The notes: generated by a model from the sequence alone, not told the origin. Shown: positions 35,975 to 45,513, counted from the stretch's first letter. The stretch is 64,000 bases of DNA from Polycladidibacter stylochi (GCF_001562055.1 NZ_LLWE01000024.1:62001-126000); one strand, 5' to 3'. Numbers and translations: made by a program.

Positions 35975-36529
35975 TCACTCAGGGTCTTTGAGCGTCGGGC
36001 GCACGTCTCGCCGTGAAATTGGCTTGCCGTGTACATGGGCGACCAGCGGGTCTGTTGGCCCACCAGCGGCCACAGGACGCTCTGCAAATTTACCAAGTGT
36101 TATCGTGCGGTCATACAACACAAGTGCCGCTGCAATACCCACGTTCAAGCAAAACTTGGTCGGAATTTTAACAGTAAAGTCGCAGCGCTGTTGCATCTCG
36201 GGCGACAAACTGCCCCGCTCTGGCCCTAAAATATATGCGGCCTGTAAAGGGTGGCGAAAACTTGGTAAATCCACCGCATCATCTGTCAATTCTACCCCAA
36301 CCAGCTGGCACTGGCTCGGAAAGCGCATATCATCAATGCTATCCCATGCAAAATACGGAATGTGCTCCGTACTTTTCGAAGTATCCGACTTAGGTGCCGC
36401 ACCAAGTTTTTTGGCCCGATCAACGGTAAAAAAGTAACTTCCACCAAACGCATGGGTGGTCCGCATCAAACTACCCAAGTTGAAGGGCTTGGAAAGCCCC
36501 TCAGAACCAACTGCAAAATATCCGCGCAT
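35975..36529 (-). CDS. SpoU/TrmH-family RNA 2'-O-methyltransferase
   Basis: A 184-residue SPOUT methyltransferase. GYFAVGSEGLSKPFNLGSLMRTTHAFGG is a motif 1-like start. AAYILGPERGSLSPEM and KIPTKFCLNVGIAAALVLYDR are motifs 2 and 3 that form the SAM knot. The RNA target is unknown. It is a compact form without an extra RNA-binding domain and ends in a basic SRRDVRPTLKDPE tail. It is 86 bp downstream of the exonuclease gene on the same strand. Confidence 0.86.
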   Translation of the reverse strand: MRGYFAVGSEGLSKPFNLGSLMRTTHAFGGSYFFTVDRAKKLGAAPKSDTSKSTEHIPYFAWDSIDDMRFPSQCQLVGVELTDDAVDLPSFRHPLQAAYILGPERGSLSPEMQQRCDFTVKIPTKFCLNVGIAAALVLYDRTITLGKFAERPVAAGGPTDPLVAHVHGKPISRRDVRPTLKDPE

Positions 36530-36615
36530 AACCGCCTGTACTCATTATTAGCTTTGGCCGCTACATAGACAATTGCGCTGCAACTTGGCAAGCGTCGATT
36601 CGAACCAAATAATGC

Positions 36616-37500
36616 TTAGGGTGCCAATACGGCAATAACCGGCGCATGGTCCGATGGCTTTTCCCAACCGCGTGCCTCACGCAATACATAAACTTCTTTA
36701 GTCGAAGCTGCGGTTGCCGGCGTCATCCAGATGTGATCCAAACGCCGCCCTTTGTCAGCCTTAGACCAGTCTTTAGCCCGGTAACTCCACCAACTAAATT
36801 GCTTTTCACTCGCTGGCGTATGCTTACGCATGCAGTCCACAAATCCACCAGACTCGCGCACGGTTTCAAGGCGTTCACATTCAAGCGGTGTATGGCTAAC
36901 AACCTTTGAAAGCTGCTTATGCGACCACACATCGTTTTCATAGGGGGCAATATTCAAATCCCCCACCACAATACTTTCCCCTTCAAACTCTGCGAACCAT
37001 GCTTCCATTTCATCCAGAAATTGCAGTTTATGAGCAAACTTGTCATTTACTTCAGGATCCGGCACATCACCGCCTGCCGGAACATAGAAGTTATGTAAAC
37101 GCACCGGTCGGCCCAGCCATTCAAAATCCGCTGCAATGTGACGCGTATCCCCCATTTGGCAGAACTCTTTTGAGCTGACATTCTCCAATGGTCTGCGCGC
37201 AATCATTGCAACCCCATGGTATCCCTTTTGCCCATGAAAGTAGATATGCTTGTAACCCAAACGCTGAAAAGCAGAGCTGGGAAAGCTGCCATCCGGACAT
37301 TTGGTCTCTTGTAGGCACAAAATATCTGGTGCGTGATCCAGCAGCAATTTTTCGACAATCGGCATCCGCAGGCGAACACTGTTTATATTCCAGCTCACTA
37401 TCTTAATAGGTAGCGCACCACCTGTGGCTGCGCTTTGCAAGACATCTTGCTGGGGATCTGTTGTTTCTAATGCTGCCAAAACATACCTGCCTGTTATCAC
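36616..37500 (-). CDS. xthA: Exodeoxyribonuclease III
   Basis: A metal-dependent AP endonuclease and 3'-5' exonuclease of base-excision repair. IVSWNINSVRLRM, LCLQETKCPDGSFP, VVGDLNIAP and the C-terminal RRLDHIWMT ... SDHAPVIAVL are the EEP-family catalytic motifs. The frame opens at GTG 37500, giving about 30 residues before the usual start; a TTG at 37479 has an AGG ribosome site, so the true start is uncertain. It lies 63 bp downstream of ecm on the same strand. Confidence 0.92.
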   Translation of the reverse strand: MITGRYVLAALETTDPQQDVLQSAATGGALPIKIVSWNINSVRLRMPIVEKLLLDHAPDILCLQETKCPDGSFPSSAFQRLGYKHIYFHGQKGYHGVAMIARRPLENVSSKEFCQMGDTRHIAADFEWLGRPVRLHNFYVPAGGDVPDPEVNDKFAHKLQFLDEMEAWFAEFEGESIVVGDLNIAPYENDVWSHKQLSKVVSHTPLECERLETVRESGGFVDCMRKHTPASEKQFSWWSYRAKDWSKADKGRRLDHIWMTPATAASTKEVYVLREARGWEKPSDHAPVIAVLAP

Positions 37501-37563
37501 GACGAATCAGCACAGGATACAGACTGACAGCTCAATTGAACAGATACAGAACAAAAATCCTGA

Positions 37564-39555
37564 TTATGCAGTCTTAACTGAAATATGCTTATGCTCGATA
37601 ATACCCAGCAAATCTTCTATGATATTAGAAATATCAAAATCTTTGGGCGTATAAACGGCTTCCACACCGGCGTTTTTTAAAGCCAATGCGTCTTCTTCAG
37701 GAATAATGCCGCCAACAACTACCGGTGTATCCTCTAGCCCTTGTGCCCGCAACTCACGTAGTGTCTCCTGAACCAGTGCCACATGCGAACCAGACAATAT
37801 AGAAAGCCCAACAATATGTGGCTTCTCCTGTTTCACGGATGCCACAATATCGGCTGGTGATAACCGTATGCCATCATAAACGACTTGCATACCTCCATCA
37901 CGCGCCCGCACGGCAATTTGCTCTGCACCATTTGAATGGCCATCCAGCCCCGGCTTTCCCACCAATACTTTAGGCAGACAGCCCATCTTACGGCTTAGGG
38001 CTGAAACTGCATTGCGAAGCGGCTCTAAATTCTCCACATCATTTCGTGCAGCCTGCCCCACACCCGTCGGAGCACGGTACTCGCCATGCACAGCGCGCAA
38101 AGTTGCCCCCCATTCTCCTGTAGTGACACCGGCTTTGGCACAATCAATAGATGCGGGCATCACATTACGCCCTTCGCGGGCCGCTTCCCGCAGCTTTGCA
38201 AGAGCCTGTTGCACACGATCATCATCACGCGATCGCCTCCAGGCCTCCAAACTCTCTAGCGCCTGCAACTCCACATTGTCATCCACGCTCAAAAACGAAG
38301 CATCACCTTCACGCACCAAGGGAGAGGCTTCGCTTTCAGCCCATCGGTTCACACCCACAACCACTTGCTCGCCCGCTTCGATTTTAGCGACGCGCTGCGC
38401 ATTGGACTCCACAAGCTGTTGCTTCATATAACCACTTTCAACGCATTGAATGGTGCCGCCCATTTCTTCAATGTGGCGCATTTCGCTCAATGCTGCTTCT
38501 TTAAGCGCGGCCACTTTGCTTTCAATGACATGACTTCCTTCAAAAATATCATCAAAGTCCAACAAATCGGTTTCATAGGCCAGCACCTGCTGCATTCGTA
38601 ACGACCACTGCTGGTCGATAGGCCGTGGTAGCCCCAGCGCTTCATTCCATGCAGGTAATTGCACTGCCCGTGCGCGGGCATTTTTGGAAAGCGTTACCGC
38701 CAACATTTCTATTAATATTCTAGCTACATTATTTTCGGGCTGCTGCTCGGTCAGTCCCAACGAGTTCACCTGAACCCCATAGCGAAAACGTCGGTATTTT
38801 TCGTTTTCAATACCGTAGCGTTCCCGGCAAATCTCATCCCAAAGCTCGGTAAATGCCCGCATTTTACTCATTTCGGTAATGAATTTCATGCCAGCATTAA
38901 CAAAAAACGATATGCGCCCAACAACCTTGGGAAAATCATCTTCGGCAATCACCCCACTTTGCCGAACCCTATCAAGAACCGACGTTGCAGTAGCCAGTGC
39001 AAAAGCCAGCTCCTGCACCGGCTCGGCTCCCGCCTCTTGCAAGTGATAGGAACACACATTGGTAGGGTTCCATTTCGGCATATTCTCATAGGTCCAGGTA
39101 ATCACATCACAGGTCAGCCCTAAAGAGGGTGTTGGCGGAAAAACATAGGTACCACGTGATAAATATTCTTTGATTAAATCATTCTGCGTTGTTCCGGAAA
39201 GCAGCTTGCGATCTGCTCCTTGCTCATCTGCCACAGCAATATACAGCGCCAAAAGCCACGGAGCTGTGGCATTAATGGTCATCGAAGTATTCATTTTTTC
39301 AAGAGGAATCCCGTCGAACAAACGCTGCATATCACCCAAGTGAGCAATAGGAACCCCAACCTTACCCACCTCACCCTTCGATAATACGTGGTCCGGGTCA
39401 TAACCGGTCTGAGTTGGCAGGTCGAAAGCAATTGAAAGTCCCGTTTGGCCCTTAGCTAAATTGCTCCGAAAAAGCTGGTTGCTTTCCTGCGCCGATGAGT
39501 GGCCGGCATATGTACGAAACAACCAAGGCCGATCGCGTTTTATTTGCTGTTTCAT
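37564..39555 (-). CDS. ecm: Ethylmalonyl-CoA mutase
   Basis: A 663-residue AdoCbl-dependent mutase converting (2R)-ethylmalonyl-CoA to methylsuccinyl-CoA in the ethylmalonyl-CoA pathway of acetyl-CoA assimilation. The N-terminus RPWLFRTYAGHSSAQESN and the TIM-barrel block are followed by the C-terminal B12 domain with LDGHSNGAEQIAVRA (D-x-H-x2-G), LSILSGSH and VVGGIIP. The size, about 660, fits Ecm/MeaA rather than methylmalonyl-CoA mutase. ATG 39555 follows GAAGGGG; an upstream start in the frame is less likely. Divergent from ccr, the preceding pathway step. Confidence 0.93.
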   Translation of the reverse strand: MKQQIKRDRPWLFRTYAGHSSAQESNQLFRSNLAKGQTGLSIAFDLPTQTGYDPDHVLSKGEVGKVGVPIAHLGDMQRLFDGIPLEKMNTSMTINATAPWLLALYIAVADEQGADRKLLSGTTQNDLIKEYLSRGTYVFPPTPSLGLTCDVITWTYENMPKWNPTNVCSYHLQEAGAEPVQELAFALATATSVLDRVRQSGVIAEDDFPKVVGRISFFVNAGMKFITEMSKMRAFTELWDEICRERYGIENEKYRRFRYGVQVNSLGLTEQQPENNVARILIEMLAVTLSKNARARAVQLPAWNEALGLPRPIDQQWSLRMQQVLAYETDLLDFDDIFEGSHVIESKVAALKEAALSEMRHIEEMGGTIQCVESGYMKQQLVESNAQRVAKIEAGEQVVVGVNRWAESEASPLVREGDASFLSVDDNVELQALESLEAWRRSRDDDRVQQALAKLREAAREGRNVMPASIDCAKAGVTTGEWGATLRAVHGEYRAPTGVGQAARNDVENLEPLRNAVSALSRKMGCLPKVLVGKPGLDGHSNGAEQIAVRARDGGMQVVYDGIRLSPADIVASVKQEKPHIVGLSILSGSHVALVQETLRELRAQGLEDTPVVVGGIIPEEDALALKNAGVEAVYTPKDFDISNIIEDLLGIIEHKHISVKTA

Positions 39556-39602
39556 ATTAACCCCTTCATTCTCATCGACTATCAATTACCTAAGTTTGAC
39601 GG

Positions 39603-39741
39603 TTTGCACCCTTGTTTGCAATGCAATAAATTAAGGGAGCATTTAAGCAAGTTGAGCAATAGTTGCATATCCAAATACAAAATTTCTTTGCAATAATTAC
39701 GCAAATTTCGAATAAGCAGCTTTTACATATTGCGGTGCAAA
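39603..39741. promoter_or_regulatory. Cluster of TTTGCA/TGCAAA boxes between ecm and ccr
   Basis: TTTGCA occurs at 39603 and TTTGCAA at 39615, a TTTGC-N9-GCAAA dyad at 39687-39705, and TGCAAA at 39736. RamB/ScfR-type regulators, which govern acetate genes in other bacteria, recognise TTTGCAAA-like sequences, as I recall. The cluster is a plausible control region for both divergent genes. Confidence 0.4.
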
Positions 39742-39803
39742 AACTGCTCCTGCGAGCTATTACCGTAAAGCCTGTTAGCTGCGTGCAAGCTAAGGAGAGA
39801 GCA

Positions 39804-41108
39804 ATGAGTTCACTTACCCCCCCCCTTGAAGGTCAGCATGACGACGCGGCACCAAGGAAAGACTTATACGAAGTGGGTGAAATACCGCCACTTGGTCATG
39901 TTCCAAAAAACATGTGGGCATGGGCAATCCGCCGCGAGCGCCATGGCGAACCCGAAAAAGCGATGGTGAAAGAGGTTGTCCCCACATGGGAGTTAGACAG
40001 CCATGAAGTTCTCGTTCTCGTTATGGCCGCTGGTGTAAATTATAACGGCGTATGGGCCGGACTTGGTGAACCCATTTCCGTTTTCGATGTTCACGATGTT
40101 CCCTACCACATCGCCGGCTCCGATGCTTCGGGTATTGTGTGGGCTGTAGGCTCTAAGGTGAAGCGCTGGAAAGTTGGCGATGAAGTGATTGTTCACTGCA
40201 ATCAGGATGATGGCGACGACGAAGAGTGTAACGGCGGCGACCCGATGTTTTCCAGCTCGCAACGCATTTGGGGCTATGAAACTCCTGATGGCTCTTTTGC
40301 ACAATACGCTCGCGTTCAATCGCAACAATTAATGCCGCGCCCGCAACATCTGACATGGGAAGAATCGGCCTGCTACACACTTACTCTAGCCACGGCTTAC
40401 CGCATGCTTTTCGGTCACGCACCACATGACCTCAAGCCCGGCCAAAACGTACTCATTTGGGGCGCATCTGGTGGGCTTGGCGTGTTCGGTGTTCAATTGG
40501 CAGCAGCAGCCGGTGCAAATCCAATTGGTATCATCTCAGACGAGGATAAGCGTGATTATGTCATGTCTCTTGGTGCCAAAGCAGTCATAAATAGGAGGGA
40601 TTTTGATTGCTGGGGTCCTTTGCCCAAAGTGAATTCTCCTGAATACTCGCGCTGGCTTAAAGAGGCGCGCCGCTTTGGAAAAGCAATTTGGAACATCACT
40701 GGCAAAGGCATTGATGTTGATATGGTGTTTGAGCACCCTGGCGAAGCAACCTTCCCGGTCTCCACGCTGGTTGTGAAACGCGGTGGTATGGTTGTGTTTT
40801 GTGCCGGCACCACAGGATACAATATCACCTTTGATGCCAGATACGTCTGGATGCGGCAAAAACGCATTCAAGGATCCCACTTTGCGCACCTGAAGCAAGC
40901 TGGTGAAGCGAACAGATGTGTTATCGATCGGCGTATTGATCCTTGCATGAGCGAGGTGTTTCCATGGGAGCAAATACCAGTTGCCCACACAAAAATGCTA
41001 CAAAATAAGCATGCACCCGGAAACATGTCTGTACTAGTAAATAGTCCCCATGCAGGAATAAGAACTTTCGAGGACACAATTGAAGCTTCAAAAGCACTTT
41101 TCAAGTAA
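39804..41108 (+). CDS. ccr: Crotonyl-CoA carboxylase/reductase
   Basis: A 434-residue NADPH-dependent enzyme that reductively carboxylates crotonyl-CoA to ethylmalonyl-CoA, the defining step of the ethylmalonyl-CoA pathway. It has the MDR fold: YEVGEIPPLGHVPKNMWAWAIRRERHG at the N-terminus, AGVNYNGVWAGLGEP, the NADP site IWGASGGLGVFGVQLA, and the C-terminal RIQGSHFAHLKQA. The frame opens well upstream, but ATG 39804 sits 7 bases after AAGGAGA and gives the usual N-terminus. Divergent from ecm. Confidence 0.95.
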   Translation: MSSLTPPLEGQHDDAAPRKDLYEVGEIPPLGHVPKNMWAWAIRRERHGEPEKAMVKEVVPTWELDSHEVLVLVMAAGVNYNGVWAGLGEPISVFDVHDVPYHIAGSDASGIVWAVGSKVKRWKVGDEVIVHCNQDDGDDEECNGGDPMFSSSQRIWGYETPDGSFAQYARVQSQQLMPRPQHLTWEESACYTLTLATAYRMLFGHAPHDLKPGQNVLIWGASGGLGVFGVQLAAAAGANPIGIISDEDKRDYVMSLGAKAVINRRDFDCWGPLPKVNSPEYSRWLKEARRFGKAIWNITGKGIDVDMVFEHPGEATFPVSTLVVKRGGMVVFCAGTTGYNITFDARYVWMRQKRIQGSHFAHLKQAGEANRCVIDRRIDPCMSEVFPWEQIPVAHTKMLQNKHAPGNMSVLVNSPHAGIRTFEDTIEASKALFK

Positions 41109-41155
41109 TCCTCGATACGAATAAAAGTAAGATATTTCAATTTATTAAAGGTCAT

Positions 41156-41199
41156 CCTTCATGGTTCGGATTTTGGATTTTAATCAAGAACCATGAAGG
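41156..41199. repeat. 12-bp perfect inverted repeat after ccr
   Basis: CCTTCATGGTTC (41156-41167) and GAACCATGAAGG (41188-41199) pair across a 20-base loop. There is no immediate T-run, so it may be a protein site or a weak terminator of ccr. Confidence 0.65.
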
Positions 41200-41442
41200 G
41201 ATTCAGATCTTTTCTCCTAAGCTTAAATATTAGGTATATTTAAGCTACAAATAAATATATAAATAAATTATGTATAAGCAATATAATAGATAATAATTTT
41301 ACATATATATAAAGTATATACATACTACCTAAGCCAACATATTCATAATTATTATTTAATATGATATTATTATGTTGCTCAATATTTTCTATACAAAACC
41401 TACAAGATTTCATAGAAATACACTAAGATATATCTAGTTTCC

Positions 41443-41470
41443 TTGACAGATGGTTTCAAAAGCTTATTGT
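41443..41470 (+). promoter_or_regulatory. Possible promoter of the betaine/choline transporter operon
   Basis: TTGACA (41443-41448), a perfect -35 hexamer, is 16 bases from TATTGT (41465-41470), a 4-of-6 match to -10. It lies 115 bases before the substrate-binding-protein start. Confidence 0.4.
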
Positions 41471-41584
41471 CTGCCTGCGAATTCTATTGGGAATGCATCA
41501 CCCACTTACGCGCTAGTTGCTGGGCACCGGCTCAGCCTCTCAAGAAATCTAAATTTCTGAGTTATTATAAACCGGAGAATACAA

Positions 41585-42616
41585 TTGCTAAGCTTTAAAA
41601 AATCATTGGTTACAATGGCCACACTTTTTGTGTTGGGCAGTACTTCTGCTATGGCCGAAGATCGTAAATGTGAACTGGATCGCAAAGTCGTCTTCGCTGG
41701 CTTGGATTGGGATTCAAATGCATTCCACACATCGGTTGCGAGTTATATCATGCAACACGGATATAATTGCGAAACAGATATGATTCCTGGCTCCACAATA
41801 CCGCTGCTCAACGGTATGAGCCGTGGTGATATTGACATCACTATGGAAATTTGGCCGGACAATGTAACCGAAGCACTTGCAAAAGCTACTGCTGAAAAAA
41901 AGATCGTTGATTTAGGCATTAACTTTCCGGATGCTGTACAGGCTTGGTTCGTACCTAAGTATCTTGTAGAGGGCGAAGATGCCCCTGCAAAAGGCCTCAA
42001 AAGTGTTGCTGACCTCCCAAAATACAAAGAGGTTTTCAAAGATCCGGAAGAGCCATCCAAAGGTCGCTTCTATAACTGTATTGCCGGCTGGGGCTGTGAG
42101 GTGATCAACACCAAGAAGCTGAACGCATATGGCCTGCTAGATGATTACGTAAACTTTAGACCAGGGACAGGCGCTGCACTTGCAGCAGCAATTGAATCAA
42201 ACATCAAACGCAAAAAACCAATCCTGTTCTATTATTGGGGCCCAACATGGGTGATGGGTAAAATCGGTAAAGATCTCGTTGCTTTAGAAGAGCCGAAATT
42301 TGATAAAACGATTTGGGATGCACTCAATCAAGAGACCGATCCAACGAATGTCAAACAGGCAGTTGCCTATCCACTATCTCATGCATATGTCTATGCAAAT
42401 ACCGAATTTGCTGGCAAAGCACCGCAATTGGTTGAATTCTTGAAGAAATATGAAACTTCAAATGCCATCACCTCTGAAGCTCTTGCTTATATGCAAGACA
42501 CAGGCGGTACTGTGGACGATGCAGCAATCGACTTTTTGAAAAATAATCGCGACCTGTGGACCACATGGGTGCCAGCCGATGTTGCAGAACGCGTAACAGC
42601 AGCTCTAGAGCAGTAA
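41585..42616 (+). CDS. proX: Glycine betaine/choline-type ABC transporter binding protein (ProX/OpuAC)
   Basis: A 343-residue periplasmic protein. The signal peptide ends at STSAMA/ED (residue 24). FAGLDWDSNAFHTSV, TMEIWPDNVTEAL and ILFYYWGPTWVMGK carry the tryptophans that form the aromatic cage for a quaternary amine. It captures betaine, proline betaine or choline for the membrane partner. It starts at TTG 41585 after GGAGAATACAA. The order binding protein, permease, ATPase is the reverse of E. coli proVWX. Three-gene operon with terminator at 44831. Confidence 0.9.
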   Translation: MLSFKKSLVTMATLFVLGSTSAMAEDRKCELDRKVVFAGLDWDSNAFHTSVASYIMQHGYNCETDMIPGSTIPLLNGMSRGDIDITMEIWPDNVTEALAKATAEKKIVDLGINFPDAVQAWFVPKYLVEGEDAPAKGLKSVADLPKYKEVFKDPEEPSKGRFYNCIAGWGCEVINTKKLNAYGLLDDYVNFRPGTGAALAAAIESNIKRKKPILFYYWGPTWVMGKIGKDLVALEEPKFDKTIWDALNQETDPTNVKQAVAYPLSHAYVYANTEFAGKAPQLVEFLKKYETSNAITSEALAYMQDTGGTVDDAAIDFLKNNRDLWTTWVPADVAERVTAALEQ

Positions 42617-42701
42617 ATTCTCTAAAAGTGCGCCGGCTCTTGGGCCTGGCGCACTCAGCACCAAAATTTACCAAAAAAAATAACAAATCTCAGAGGCGAT
42701 G

Positions 42702-43571
42702 ATGTTAATTGATATTTTTCCGAATATCGGAAAGGCCATAAGATCTTCAACAAACCAGTTTGTTGACTATTTGATTATGAATTTTGCTGATGGCTTTGAA
42801 GCATTTTCAAACTTTATACTTTTTTTCCTAGTGAAATTAGAAAAGCTCTTACGCTCGTCAGATCCCCTAATTATACTTTTGATCATAGGCCTGCTGGCGT
42901 TTTGGGCAAGTCGTAAGCTGCTGCTGAGTGCAGGCATGGTTTTAGCCATGTGGTTTATAGGCACGCTTGGGCTATGGGAACAAGCTATGCAAACAATTGC
43001 CATCATGCTTGTTTCTGTCGTTATAGCCACATTGATTGGCATTCCGCTAGGAATTGCTGCAGCACGTTCCAACCGCTTTCAATCAACTTTAAATCCTATA
43101 CTGGATTTAATGCAAACAATTCCCGCATTCGTATATCTTATTCCAGCAGCGATGTTGTTTGGCCTTGGTAAAATCCCGGCCATTCTAGCAACCGTTATTT
43201 ACGCAACACCGCCATTAACACGCCTAACTGACCTTGGTATACGTCAAGTTGATTATGAAGTTGTCGAAGCAGGCCGCGCATTCGGTGCAACCAAGTGGCA
43301 AATTCTCAAAGGAATACAAATTCCCCTCGCTTTGCCAGCTATTATGCAAGGCATAAACCAAACAATGATGATGGCATTAGCCATGGTGGTCATTGCCTCA
43401 ATGATTGGCGCAAGAGGCGTTGGCGAAACTGTTCTTCTTGGCTTGCAACGCAACGATAGCGGTCAAGGGCTTATTGGCGGTCTGGCTATAGTTCTGCTTG
43501 CCATCGTTTTCGACCGTATTACCCAGTCAGCAGGCAATCGCATGCAATCCCACAAAAACCAAAGCAATTAG
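42702..43571 (+). CDS. proW: Glycine betaine-type ABC transporter permease (ProW)
   Basis: A 289-residue inner-membrane permease with about six helices. The EAA-like cytoplasmic loop reads VVEAGRAFGATKWQILKGIQIPLALPAIMQGI near residues 187-220. LDLMQTIPAFVYLIPAAMLFG is also typical of the ProW group. Two consecutive ATGs follow AGAGG; the second (42702) has the better spacing. It overlaps the next start by one base (TAGTG). Imports the quaternary amine bound by the upstream protein. Confidence 0.92.
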   Translation: MLIDIFPNIGKAIRSSTNQFVDYLIMNFADGFEAFSNFILFFLVKLEKLLRSSDPLIILLIIGLLAFWASRKLLLSAGMVLAMWFIGTLGLWEQAMQTIAIMLVSVVIATLIGIPLGIAAARSNRFQSTLNPILDLMQTIPAFVYLIPAAMLFGLGKIPAILATVIYATPPLTRLTDLGIRQVDYEVVEAGRAFGATKWQILKGIQIPLALPAIMQGINQTMMMALAMVVIASMIGARGVGETVLLGLQRNDSGQGLIGGLAIVLLAIVFDRITQSAGNRMQSHKNQSN

Positions 43572-44827
43572 TGAAACGCCAAATGACTGTCATATCCGTT
43601 AAAAATGTAACTAAGATTTTTGGAAAAAACCCAAACCAGGTTTTGGACCTTGTTAAAAAAGGTATGGGTAAAGAACAGCTTTTAAAAGAAACTGGTCACA
43701 CGCTTGGTTTACATAATATCTCGCTAGATATCAAAAAAGGCGAGATCTTTGTTATCATGGGCCTATCCGGTAGCGGTAAATCCACTCTTATCCGCCACTT
43801 TAACCGTCTGATAGATCCCACTGATGGCCAAATCCTCGTTGATGGCAAGAACGTCCTCTCCCTATCTATTAAAGAGCTAGAAGCCTTCCGTCGTAAGAAA
43901 ATGTCGATGGTGTTTCAACGCTTTGGTTTAATGCCTCATAGGACTGTTTTGCAAAATGTTGCGTACGGTCTTGAAATACAAGGCATTCCAAAATTAGAGC
44001 GTCATAAAATCGCTGAAGAGTGGATCGAAGCCGTTGGTCTGCAGGGCTATGGCCACCAGTACCCTAGCCAGCTCTCAGGCGGCATGCAGCAACGTGTTGG
44101 TTTAGCAAGAGCACTCGCAACAAATGCAGATATCTTGCTCATGGACGAAGCTTTCTCAGCGCTTGACCCGCTCATTCGTTCCCAAATGCAAGATCAGCTG
44201 GTTGAGTTGCAAGAGAAACTGCAAAAGACCATTATTTTCATAACACACGATCTGGATGAGGCCCTTAGAATTGGTGATAAAATTGCAATTCTTAAGGATG
44301 GCGTGCTCTCGCAAATTGGAACGCCAGCCGAAATTCTAACGAACCCGGCAGATGATTATGTAAGTGCCTTTGTTCGTGATGTGAACCGTGCGCGTGTTTT
44401 AACTGTCGATACAGTAATGAAACCACCTCACTATCGTATCACCACAGACAACATGGAACGTGCATTGGCCGAAATGCATCGCAAAGGTCATGATTATGGC
44501 TATGTGATTGAGGATGATGAGTATCGCGGGGTCGTAACCCGTGAAGATCTCGCTCAAGAGGTTGCCAAACCAGGCAAGTCACCATCTCTTTTTGATTATG
44601 CAGATGATAGTTCGACGATTGTAACAGGACACACACTAGAAGAAGCGCTACCAGTTACGCTTGATTGTGATCACCCTGTACCTGTTGTTAACGATGAAGG
44701 GCAACTTGAAGGTGTCTTGCACCCGGAAGAGGTCGGTTCGGCTTTATCTCCAGAGCCAACAAACCAAGATGATGATAATGACACATTACCATCGAGGGCA
44801 GTCGCATTAGAGAAAAAAGCTTCCTGA
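43571..44827 (+). CDS. proV: Glycine betaine-type ABC transporter ATPase (ProV)
   Basis: A 418-residue ATPase that powers uptake. Walker A is GLSGSGKST near residue 65, the signature is QLSGGMQQRVGLARAL, and Walker B is ADILLMDEAFSALDP. A C-terminal extension (about residues 280-395, TVDTVMKPPHYRITTDNMERAL) is a CBS-type module that in OpuA senses ionic strength. An acidic tail follows. It begins at GTG 43571, overlapping proW; ATG 43583 is an alternative. A terminator follows at 44831. Confidence 0.93.
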   Translation: MKRQMTVISVKNVTKIFGKNPNQVLDLVKKGMGKEQLLKETGHTLGLHNISLDIKKGEIFVIMGLSGSGKSTLIRHFNRLIDPTDGQILVDGKNVLSLSIKELEAFRRKKMSMVFQRFGLMPHRTVLQNVAYGLEIQGIPKLERHKIAEEWIEAVGLQGYGHQYPSQLSGGMQQRVGLARALATNADILLMDEAFSALDPLIRSQMQDQLVELQEKLQKTIIFITHDLDEALRIGDKIAILKDGVLSQIGTPAEILTNPADDYVSAFVRDVNRARVLTVDTVMKPPHYRITTDNMERALAEMHRKGHDYGYVIEDDEYRGVVTREDLAQEVAKPGKSPSLFDYADDSSTIVTGHTLEEALPVTLDCDHPVPVVNDEGQLEGVLHPEEVGSALSPEPTNQDDDNDTLPSRAVALEKKAS

Positions 44828-44830
44828 TAT

Positions 44831-44861
44831 AAAAGGCTGAGGGTTGCTCTCTCAGCCTTTT
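44831..44861 (+). terminator. Rho-independent terminator after proV
   Basis: Perfect 11-bp arms AAAAGGCTGAG (44831-44841) and CTCAGCCTTTT (44851-44861) with a 9-base loop, four bases after the proV stop. The stem ends in a run of T. Confidence 0.88.
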
Positions 44862-45075
44862 CCCTTATTAAACTGGTATGAATGACTAGCCACAACCATT
44901 TTTCAATTTAAACAATACAGTCCAATACGAATATAGCAATATTTTTGCTTTGGATTATAATATAATTTTCATTACCTATTCACGCAAAGTCTTCTAATAG
45001 ACCAACATCATACTAAATAGAGCATTGCTTGCGCCTATAGAAGGTTATATATATTTTCTATTGAGCGGGGATACG

Positions 45076-45507
45076 ATGCGTAATTTCTTTATTATATTTT
45101 TACTGTTTATTTCTTCATGTCGCACTTACGATTATCAAACTGATAGTGGAAGGCCCGAGATACTATACAATACAGAGGCGCAGCAAACCAAACGATTGCT
45201 AATCGAAAAATTAACTAAACATAATTTCATCATAGAAACCCAAACAAAAAATGCTATTTATGTAATTATCCCGCCCGAAAAGAAACTCGAACTATACAAA
45301 TATGCAAGTATAATTCCAGAAAATGAGTATACCCTTCATATAATATTGGTTCCTAAAGGTATCAAAACACGCGTCATCACAAACTTGACGACCACATTCG
45401 AAGAGGGGACACAAAATGAACAAGTTATTTCAGCTATGACCCCTCAAAGCCAAAAGAGCATAAAGCGCTGGCTTGAGCTACCAAGCCGGATACCCGATGG
45501 GCACTAA
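45076..45507 (+). CDS. Small lipoprotein of unknown family
   Basis: A 143-residue protein. ATG 45076 follows GCGGGGA, and residues 4-16 are hydrophobic with a LFISSC lipobox, giving a lipidated Cys at about position 15. The mature part is mixed and lysine-rich, with KNAIYVIIPPEKKLELYKYAS and a TTTFEEGTQNEQVISAMT segment; I know no family for it. It is convergent with folK, with 6 bp between the stops. Confidence 0.7.
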   Translation: MRNFFIIFLLFISSCRTYDYQTDSGRPEILYNTEAQQTKRLLIEKLTKHNFIIETQTKNAIYVIIPPEKKLELYKYASIIPENEYTLHIILVPKGIKTRVITNLTTTFEEGTQNEQVISAMTPQSQKSIKRWLELPSRIPDGH

Positions 45508-45513
45508 ACAATC

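Larger units (their letters stand above)
41109..41584. other. AT-rich intergenic region before the ProX gene
   Basis: About 476 bases. The left part has a 12-bp inverted repeat (listed separately), the middle is very AT-rich (41220-41420), and the right part holds a possible promoter. No gene is seen. Confidence 0.5.

Noticed and set aside
36616-37500. A long N-terminal extension of exonuclease III
   Set aside because: The family core begins about 30 residues in and a later TTG is possible, so the extension is probably an annotation effect.
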